A stretch of 13,406 nt of DNA, from assembly GCA_019677205.1 (NCBI GenBank), contig JAAMXY010000325.1, forward strand, positions 801 through 14,206. Direction: 5' to 3'. Shown piece after piece: positions 7,618 through 13,406 of this stretch. This stretch comes from Pinguiococcus pyrenoidosus. Its lineage: Eukaryota; Sar; Pinguiophyceae; Pinguiochrysidales; Pinguiochrysidaceae. The notes under the pieces were generated by a model. The model did not search any database. It was not told where the DNA came from and was given only the letters and a program-made list of their open reading frames with translations. Each line of letters begins with the position of its first letter. The first letter of the stretch is position 1. The position numbers were made by a program, and so were the translations under genes.

Positions 7618-8955
7618 ATGGCGGACGCCTCGAATGCGTCCGTGGCAGTCCAGCTTCTCTCGGGCGCCGTGGCCGGCGCTTTTACAGAGTCCCTGCTGCA
7701 CCCGCTGGACACGTTGAGCACTCGGCTGAAGGTGGTGGACGCCCCCCAAGCGTTGGTCCGGACGGCTCGCAGGATCGCGGTGCAGGAAGGGCTGGGGGCC
7801 TACTGGCGTGGCGTGTCTGTCACATTGGCGTTGGCCCCCGTGAGCAGCGCCGCCTACTTCGTCGCCTATGAGGTAGCGTTCTGCCACGCATGCGCTTTGC
7901 CGCTGAAGTCTCCCGGGACTCATGCCCTTCTGCGGGTGGATTGCTGGTGCAGCACTCGGTGGCAGCTGGGAAGCGAGCTCGCATTCCCGCCGGAGGTGAA
8001 TACATGATTGCGGGAGCCGCGGCAGAGCTGGCTGCTTCGCTCGTCGCGGTTCCCCATGAGGTATGGCGAGAGCAATTCGCGGGCCAAGCGGGAAAGGGAG
8101 GTCGGAGCTCAGGTCGATGCTGTGGCCGCAGGTGATCAAGAATCGAATGCAGCTGGGGATCAACCCGCAGAGTGCGACGCGGGGGCTCATTAGGGAGAAG
8201 ATCAACTACGGCAACGCCTTGCAAGCGGCCGTGGGCATCGTGAGGACTCATGGAGTTGGAGCGTTGTATGGTAAGCGCCGTGAGAAGCCTCTGGCGGTAT
8301 CAAGCAAGCCTCTTCGGACTCTGTCTCAACGCGATCCAAACAGCTGGGTGGAGAGTATCCATCGTCGGCGACTGCTTGTTCAGTGCGATACAGTTTTACG
8401 TGTACGAGACGGCGAAGACCTTTCTGAGGGCGCATGGCCAAAATCACCAGGTGCGACAGAAAAGCGACGCTACCATGCCACCCTCCCCGCGCCCGCGAGC
8501 CTTGCTGAGCTGCGCGTGCGATGCGCAGGGTGGTCCGTCGCTCCTCAGTATGTTTGTGGATACCGAGGGAAGCGCCGGGATCCATCCGAGTGGGCTTCTC
8601 CTCGCTGGCTTCGCTGCTGGCGGGGTGGCGGCGTGGGCGACGAACCCGCTAGAGACCATCTGCACAAGGCTGATGACGCAAGCGTCGGGAGGAATTGTGA
8701 GATACTCCGGCATCCTCGACGCTTTCGCACAGATCCACGCCGCCGGAGGAGTGACGGCTCTCTTCTCCGGTTCGCTCCCGCGCATGATCTACTGCATGCC
8801 CTTCAGCGCCCTGCACCTCGCCATCTATGAATCGTGTCGCCAGGTAGGCCGAGGGAAGAGGCCTGGCGACGCTACAGATCTCGCAAGGGTGGCCCCATCT
8901 CACCACCGTCTCCCTCCTGCAGATGCTTGCGCCGCCCTCGTCGGAGCGGAAATGA
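7618..8955 (+). CDS. Mitochondrial carrier family protein, S-adenosylmethionine carrier (SLC25A26)-like
   Basis: Six exons: 7618-7872, 7953-8060, 8132-8270, 8344-8450, 8529-8843 and 8923-8955 (TGA), giving 318 aa, close to the usual 270-320. The introns are 80, 71, 73, 78 and 79 bases, GT-AG. Three carrier repeats are visible, with signatures PLDTLSTR (29-36), PHEVIKNR (119-126) and PLETICTR (243-250). AGAAAELAASLVAVPHEVIK and LYAGWR followed by FSAIQFYVYE resemble plant and animal SAM carriers, which exchange SAM for S-adenosylhomocysteine across the mitochondrial or plastid inner membrane. The first and third signatures lack the usual Lys/Arg at position 6 (Ser34, Cys248). The start was chosen for its CCATGG context and because the first helix (VAVQLLSGAVAGAFTE) follows at once; an in-frame ATG at 7495 is possible. 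Another SLC25 member is the alternative. Confidence 0.87.
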
Positions 8956-8999
8956 GGAGACGCAGCCAGGGGACAGCCTCCCCAGGCTGCATCTCCTCA
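8953..8999 (+). other. Long hairpin at the carrier gene stop codon
   Basis: Two 21-base arms (8953-8973 and 8979-8999) are inverted repeats matching at 19 of 21 positions around a 5-base loop, CAGCC. The arm begins with the TGA stop itself (TGAGGAGA...TCTCCTCA). In RNA this would be a strong stem covering the stop codon and the start of the 3' UTR. Confidence 0.75.
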
Positions 9000-9527
9000 T
9001 GCAACGTTGCCTTGGGTTGGTCGTGCCGGTGCTAGAAAGACTTGCGCCTTTGGCATTTCTCAGACAGATGTTTTCCACAGAACTAGAGCAAGCGACGCCG
9101 CGGTGGGAGGTGAGCTCAACGGGGGTCGACCGCTGATCCCAGTATCCCAGTATCACTGTATCGCTGTATCGCTGTATCGCTGTATCGCTGTATCAGTGTA
9201 GGAATGAAGGATGTACAGGAAAAGAAGAATGGGGAACAAATCATCTTCCTCAGGATCATGCGTCCCGCGGGCCATCATCCTTCGCAGATGACCATGCGCC
9301 TGCTTCGTGCTCTCCGGCAGCCCCAGTCCTGCCGGCGCATGCCGGGCAGCTGACCCCAGAGAGCCACTCAAACCACTGCAAGAACCCAGACTGTCGTACT
9401 TTGACAGACGCACACCTGCCCACGAGGTTGCAAAGATCCTCAGAAACGCTCACCAAAGACACTTAACTGCCCACTGAATTCGCTAAAGCGCGTTGACGCT
9501 GCTACGGACGGGCAGACGCATATCCAA
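8956..9527. other. Convergent interval between carrier and lumenal protein genes
   Basis: These 572 bases lie between facing 3' ends. They contain the hairpin and an 8-base minisatellite. I see no gene: open frames on both strands are short and unlike any family I know. They probably hold both 3' UTRs. Confidence 0.55.
9141..9196 (+). repeat. 8-base minisatellite, seven units
   Basis: Four perfect TGTATCGC units (9157-9188) are flanked by the variants AGTATCCC and AGTATCAC on the left and TGTATCAG on the right. The degenerate edges and perfect core are typical of an array growing from the middle by slippage. It is in noncoding sequence. Confidence 0.9.
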
Positions 9528-10323
9528 TTAGCGCACGTAGGTGTAGTCCAGCTTGCTTCCCTTGGTCCAAGAGAAGTCCGAGGAGGAGCCCTGGAAAGCA
9601 GCAAGAGACGGGAGGCGGCGACGTCAGAGACGTTGAGCAGCCGCCCCGGAGCGGTCGTCCATCGGACAAGAAGGGCGCCTTGGCCTACCTGGAACGAGTC
9701 GGAATCCTTGAAGGGGCTGGGCTTGTCCAGGCCAGTGGTCTTGAGGTAGGCGGAGTAGGCAGCCTTGGTGGAGGCGGCGTCGCCGCTCTTGGCAGCGGTG
9801 ATGAGTGCGTTGAACGCGCCCTCCGCAGCCTGCTTCTGGTCCTTGCGCTTGATGGCGCCGGCGTTGTAGAGAACGAAAGCCGTCTGGTTCTCAATAATCG
9901 CCGCCGGCTCGCCCTTGGTGGCCAGGATCTAGACACACACGTCCCATGATGAGCTCTCTGCCTCCCAAACGAAGTACCAGAAAAGGAAAAAAGGCCCCAA
10001 AGGAGGCGAAACCCCAGCGTATGAGACGTCTGAGAAGCGTCGCACCTTCGGTCCATTGAGACCGCGCGCACGAGCGCGGGTGGCATCCGAGACCGCGCCG
10101 TCCGCGAAGGCAGCGTTGGCGCCCACGGTGAGTCCGGCGCCGAGAGTGAGGCCGAACTTCTCGATCACCGCCCTAACGGCAACGCACTTCACGTAAGATC
10201 CCACACATGGGGGGGGGAAGCGGCAAGCAAGGCGCCGCACCTGCGGTCCATGCCCATGTTGAGCGGCACGCGGAAGGCACTTGCGGCGGCCACAGCCAAG
10301 AGGACGAGAGTGGTGCGGAACAT
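9528..10323 (-). CDS. Thylakoid-lumen photosystem protein, possibly Psb31-like PSII extrinsic subunit
   Basis: Four exons: 10323-10241, 10172-10046, 9928-9689 and 9590-9528 (TAA), giving 170 aa. The introns are 68, 117 and 98 bases, GT-AG. The leader is tripartite. A signal peptide MFRTTLVLLAVAAASAF contains the ASAF motif of secondary red plastids. A short transit part (RVPLNMGMDRR) follows. A second hydrophobic stretch (LTLGAGLTVGANAAFA) ends in an AxA-type lumenal cleavage site before residue 52. The mature part is about 119 aa (13 kDa), helical, with GLNGPKILATKGEP, AFVLYNAGAIKRKDQK and an end FSWTKGSKLDYTYVR. Size, GPK motif and helix-rich character recall Psb31, the extrinsic PSII protein of diatoms, but this is from memory. 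Another small lumenal PSI or PSII subunit is possible. The targeting class is firm and the subunit name tentative. Confidence 0.8.
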
Positions 10324-10557
10324 GATGTGCGACGGATGGAGAGGCTCGAGACAGCGGCGTCAAAGACGGCGTTAAGCAGGTTGAGGTTGCGGAGGATATT
10401 CTCAACTTGGGTTGACCGGTTTATGGCCGCGCCTTAGAAGGGGTGCTGTATGGCCGTTCGGCAGGAATGCTGCTGCCAACCAGCATGGAGCGTACACGCA
10501 GTCGACGACGGGACTTTAGTGCGGAGAAACACCGGAATAAAATTTGAAAGCGGAAGT

Positions 10558-10585
10558 GGGGAAATCGGGAAACGGGGAAATGGGG
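10558..10585 (+). other. Potential G-quadruplex motif
   Basis: Four G-runs (GGGG 10558-10561, GGG 10567-10569, GGGG 10574-10577, GGGG 10582-10585) are separated by loops of 5, 4 and 4 bases rich in A. This meets the usual G3+N1-7 rule. It sits in the upstream region of the photosystem gene, on the strand opposite that gene's mRNA. Confidence 0.6.
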
Positions 10586-10625
10586 AGAGCAAAAGATGAA
10601 AAGAAGAAGGAGCATGCGGCCCGGG

Positions 10626-10635
10626 AAAAAAAAAA
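10626..10635 (-). terminator. RNA polymerase III T-run terminator of tRNA-Cys
   Basis: Ten consecutive A on the plus strand read as T10 on the tRNA strand, starting 5 bases past the tRNA 3' end. Four or more T suffice to stop Pol III. Confidence 0.85.
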
Positions 10636-10640
10636 GGAAC

Positions 10641-10712
10641 AGTCTCAGATGCGATTCGAACGCATGACCTATTGAGCTGCAATCAATTGCTCTACCCCTG
10701 AGCTACTGAGAC
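10641..10712 (-). tRNA. tRNA-Cys (anticodon GCA)
   Basis: The 72-base minus-strand sequence folds into a full cloverleaf. The acceptor stem GTCTCAG pairs perfectly with CTGAGAC and has discriminator T. The D stem is GCTC/GAGC. The anticodon stem is ATTGA/TCAAT around TTGCAGC, giving anticodon GCA (codons UGC/UGU). The T stem is ATGCG/CGCAT around TTCGAAT. There is no intron, and CCA is not encoded, as expected for a eukaryote. The internal A box (TAGCTCAGGGG) and B box (GTTCGAATC) fit Pol III transcription. It lies between divergent protein genes. Confidence 0.97.
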
Positions 10713-10853
10713 GTCTTCTGCTTCCGAGCGAATCTCAAGATATATGAACACTGCGCAAAATCGAATCTCCAAGTTCTTTGACGCCGATCTGCTTTGAAGG
10801 CCACAGGGTCGATCGCCTCTTTTCGGGCCGCGGGCTCTTCCCTCGCCTTGCCC

Positions 10854-12202
10854 ATGTCTTTTCAGGGGCTCTTGGACCAGTCCAGGCCCCTTGACCAAGA
10901 GAGCCCTCTGGTACAGGTGGCGCAGGCGTCGTTCGAGGCGTTCTTCGAGGGACATGGAGCCTCTCCACCAGCCACGGTGAGTGGAGTTCGCCGCCCAGCG
11001 AGGGTTTTTTCCCTCTCAATGTCTCGCGAGATTCTGCAGGAGCTGCAGAGCAGCATTCCCGCAATTCTACACGTCATCTGGCTGGGAGACGCCATGCCCC
11101 CCCACTTCACCGCCATAGTCTCCCGCTGGGAGCAGCTGCATCCAGCTTGGGAGCTGCTCAGATGGACGGAAACCGAGGTGGTGGCCTGTTCTTTCACTTT
11201 TACTCAAGGGTCTCAAGGGCTTCTGACGTGGAGAACAACGTTTTTGTCTGCTAGGTCTGTGCACTCCGGCCTCCGCTGAAGAACATCGATGCCTTCCGGA
11301 ACGCGTCGAATGCCGCGGAGGTGCCGATGCAAGATGCAACCCGATTCACGGCTTTCCCTCCTCTCCGTATGACGTGGGATGACATGCGCAGGCTTCGGAC
11401 ATTGTGAGATACGAATTGCTGTACCGCTTCGGCGGCGTCTATGTGGATGTGGACTTCGTCCCGCTGCAGCCGCTGGACGGCTTCTTGCAGAGGGTCCCGG
11501 TCAGTGCAGTGGCATCGTGGCAATCGTGGCGGAAAGGGCCATGGCTTCTAACAGACGTCGTCTCAAACCCTTGTGCAGAGTGCCGGTGTCGTTCTTGGGC
11601 TGGGAAACGTGGGGGTGCCGGAGGTCCTCAATGGATTCATCGCCGCGCGACCCCGACATCCGTTGATGTACAAGGCGATATCCAAAATCCGTCTGCAAGG
11701 TCTGCGCACTGTTCACAACTTCTATTTCTTTGCCTTCCGCGGCGGCCACACGCAGCAGACTTTGCAACCGATTGGCGAGCTGCTCTAACTTCCGTCTTCG
11801 CGGCTTTCCTCCCTCCTTTCCTCCCTCCATTCCTTGGTTGGAAACCCAACGCTAGGACTAATCAACATCAAAGACGTGACCTCGTTCCTTGACGACAAGG
11901 ACAAGCAGAACTTGATGGAGGCACAGCGCTCCGCCGGCACGATTGCCACCACCGGACCAGTCATGTTGACCAAGCTGGTCCTGGAGATGACGCAGAATCC
12001 GGCGGCGGGGATCAACGAGGGGCTCCTGATCCTCCCTCACGCGTTCCTGTCGCCGCTGCCAAACACGGTCGACATCTGGGCGGAGACGACGGACCTGAGC
12101 GACGTGCTGAGCAGAGCCGAGGCGAGCTCCCTGCCAGAGTATACCGTGGCTGTTCACACGTGGGCGCGAAGCTGGCAAGATCATCAGCTCGGTGGATCAT
12201 AG
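10854..12202 (+). CDS. DXD-motif glycosyltransferase (Gly_transf_sug, OCH1/SUR1-like)
   Basis: Six exons: 10854-10976, 11040-11177, 11255-11320, 11392-11499, 11579-11699 and 11856-12202 (TAG), giving 300 aa. The introns are 63, 77, 71, 79 and 156 bases, GT-AG. The protein has the opening SIPAILHVIWLGDAMPPHF (from about residue 46), which is the family's IPxxIHxxW start. The core is ASDIVRYELLYRFGGVYVDV followed by D, with a DXD metal/nucleotide-sugar site at 128-130. Later come GPVMLTKLV and a C-terminal VHTWARSW. Relatives transfer mannose or other hexoses to sphingolipids or glycans in the Golgi; the donor and acceptor here are unknown. No signal anchor is visible, so a 5' exon may be missing. 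An upstream in-frame ATG at 10794 would give 320 aa. The last intron is long and ends in a CT-rich tract (about 11802-11833), so an extra exon inside it is possible. Confidence 0.87.
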
Positions 12203-12490
12203 GAGCACATACATCGTCCATGACTAGTAGCAGCCGCCGCGAGAGAAAGCAGAGAATGCGCGCGAGAAGCAAGAGTAGCGCCCAGAAGCCAAGTAGCCTG
12301 AGAATTATCCGTCGCTCACATTCATCACGTAGTCCAAGATCCTTGGTTATGGGTTGGAAACTGTCGTCGTCGTCAAGGCAACCAGCGCGCTGCTCGCCAT
12401 TCGCTCTTCGCCTCGGATGCTACACAAACCCCACGGGCGCTGCTCCTGCCTTATTGTCGGCTCGGATTGCCCGTATCGCGGTGTGCAATG

Positions 12491-13406
12491 CTATGCTTCT
12501 TCGCCGCCGACTCGCAGCGTCGCGACGAACGAGTACACGCATAGTCCAAGAACGCTCAGGGTGGACAAGATGGACAGTACTTTGGCCATCGCAGACATGT
12601 CTCTCCACAGCAGCGGGCCCGCCAAAACCATTGGAATAAGGACGACGATGTTCGCTGCCACCAGGCCCCCGGCCACAGCGAGCATGTGGACGAAGTCCGG
12701 AGCCGCCTTGGCAATAAGAAAGACCGTCACTGACAGGCCGCCGCGGCTGAGCAGATCCCACTTGGGGAACGGGGCCAGCGGTGGACCGATATGTGCATCT
12801 CCGTTGTTCGCAACACTTGCCACCGTGTCGTAGTGCACAGCCGGCGCTTCCAGGTCGCGTGCAAGAAGTGGCGTGACTTCCTGGGGCCGGCTTTCGTCGT
12901 CTCGGAATTGCGCACGTCGATTGCACTTCAGCCTGCACAGAAAGGCTTCGGCAGGTATCTTGGCGATTCGCCTGAGGTCTTGGAAAACCGCTTGCAGCAG
13001 CTCCACCAGGGGTGCAAGCACCGTCGAGAACTTTGCGAAGAGGGAGATGGTGTACAGCAGAGTGCCTCCGGTGAGGAACGGCTCCTGCAGGTTCATGATG
13101 ATCTGCGGCCTCGCCTCGGAGCCAAAGATGCAAAAGAAGGTGACCGCAGAGCAGAGGAACAGAGCCAAGAGCGCAATACCGCTCCAGACCATCAGTGCTG
13201 GTAGCCGGTGGCGCTCTCCTGGTTCCATGCGCGACGCCACCAGCGGGACCATGGTGTGGTAGCATGCCGTCACCAAGACGATGCCGACGGCCAAGCCAGT
13301 CCGCGATCCCCAGAAGGAGGCCTCCATCGACAGCCCGACGTAGTCCTGATCAGCGTCCGTCGCCACCTGGCACACCAGCACGAGCAGCGCTCCGACGACG
13401 CACGCA
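12491..13406 (-). CDS. Polytopic membrane transporter, probably amino acid/auxin permease (AAAP) family, 3' part
   Basis: The frame enters from beyond the window edge and ends at TAG 12493-12491, with about 305 residues visible and no intron needed. Hydrophobic spans include ACVVGALLVLVCQV at the edge, TGLAVGIVLVTACYHTMVPL, MVWSGIALLALFLCSAVTFF, LLYTISLFAKFSTVLAPLVE, then FVHMLAVAGGLVAANIVVLI and VLSILSTLSVLGLCVYSFVA. A hydrophilic loop of roughly 70 residues (IPAEAFLCRLKCNRRAQF to FPKWDLLSR) splits them. The order suits AAAP/SLC38-type carriers: a helix with YHTMVPL, a basic loop, a helix ending FCIFG-SEARPQI, then LL-YTISLF-KFSTVLAPL. I assign it tentatively; another transporter superfamily is possible. 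The gene converges on the glycosyltransferase, with 288 bases between that hold no gene I can see. Confidence 0.65.
   Translation of the reverse strand, partial: ACVVGALLVLVCQVATDADQDYVGLSMEASFWGSRTGLAVGIVLVTACYHTMVPLVASRMEPGERHRLPALMVWSGIALLALFLCSAVTFFCIFGSEARPQIIMNLQEPFLTGGTLLYTISLFAKFSTVLAPLVELLQAVFQDLRRIAKIPAEAFLCRLKCNRRAQFRDDESRPQEVTPLLARDLEAPAVHYDTVASVANNGDAHIGPPLAPFPKWDLLSRGGLSVTVFLIAKAAPDFVHMLAVAGGLVAANIVVLIPMVLAGPLLWRDMSAMAKVLSILSTLSVLGLCVYSFVATLRVGGEEA

Larger units (their letters stand above)
10324..10640. other. 5' region of the lumenal protein gene
   Basis: These 317 bases upstream of the photosystem gene, up to tRNA-Cys, hold no recognisable gene. They contain a purine-rich stretch (about 10545-10618) with four G-runs and a run of ten A before the tRNA. 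No clear TATA box is visible. The promoter of the minus-strand gene should be here. Confidence 0.5.

Noticed and set aside
12160-12833. Two overlapping plus-strand frames of 159 codons
   Set aside because: Mostly antisense to the transporter; Ser/Arg-rich with no domain.
1-13406. Dinoflagellate origin
   Set aside because: All introns are GT-AG, with no GC or GA donors needed, no relic spliced-leader sequence was seen, and genes alternate strand. Not excluded for an early-branching relative.
1-13406. CRISPR arrays, insertion sequences, transposons or viral genes
   Set aside because: No spaced direct repeats, transposase, reverse transcriptase, integrase or terminal repeats were seen; the repeats present are short tandem ones.

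Overview
This is nuclear DNA of a photosynthetic, probably flagellated eukaryote. The genes are broken by short GT-AG introns, and they include a histone variant, an ISWI remodeler and a eukaryotic tRNA-Cys. One gene encodes a thylakoid-lumen protein whose leader starts with a signal peptide ending in an ASAF motif, the hallmark of plastids of secondary red-algal origin (stramenopile, haptophyte, cryptophyte or chromerid type). A gene resembling a cilium protein suggests a flagellated stage. TGA, TAG and TAA all end genes, so the code is standard. All-GT-AG introns and strictly alternating gene orientation argue against a core dinoflagellate. I cannot name the species.

Layout, left to right: (1) the 3' part of a TBL1/TBLR1-type WD40 co-repressor subunit (+, 1-690); (2) histone H2A.Z with six tandem GGK repeats (-, 865-1360, 2 exons); (3) a shared divergent promoter (1361-1903) with several E2F-like sites; (4) a CABCOC1/DUF4464-like gene of at least six small exons (+, about 1904-2883), found by splicing because no single ORF shows it; (5) a 726-base convergent interval; (6) an ISWI chromatin remodeler (-, 3610-7272, 3 exons, 1100 aa); (7) a second divergent promoter (7273-7617) with an E2F-like site and an AT-rich island; (8) a mitochondrial carrier of the S-adenosylmethionine carrier type (+, 7618-8955, 6 exons), with a long hairpin at its stop codon; (9) a lumenal photosystem protein, perhaps Psb31-like (-, 9528-10323, 4 exons); (10) tRNA-Cys(GCA) with its T-run terminator (-, 10626-10712); (11) a DXD glycosyltransferase (+, 10854-12202, 6 exons); (12) the 3' part of a multi-membrane-span, probably AAAP-type amino acid transporter (-, 12491-13406).

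Protein genes alternate strand without exception (+ - + - + - + -), so every neighbouring pair is either divergent and may share a promoter, or convergent. Three of the eight protein genes act on chromatin (TBL1, H2A.Z, ISWI). The two divergent promoters serving H2A.Z and ISWI both carry E2F-like motifs, which suggests, without proving, cell-cycle-linked expression. Exon structures were assembled by hand from splice signals, reading-frame continuity and family resemblance. Family names come from recognition, not from a search.
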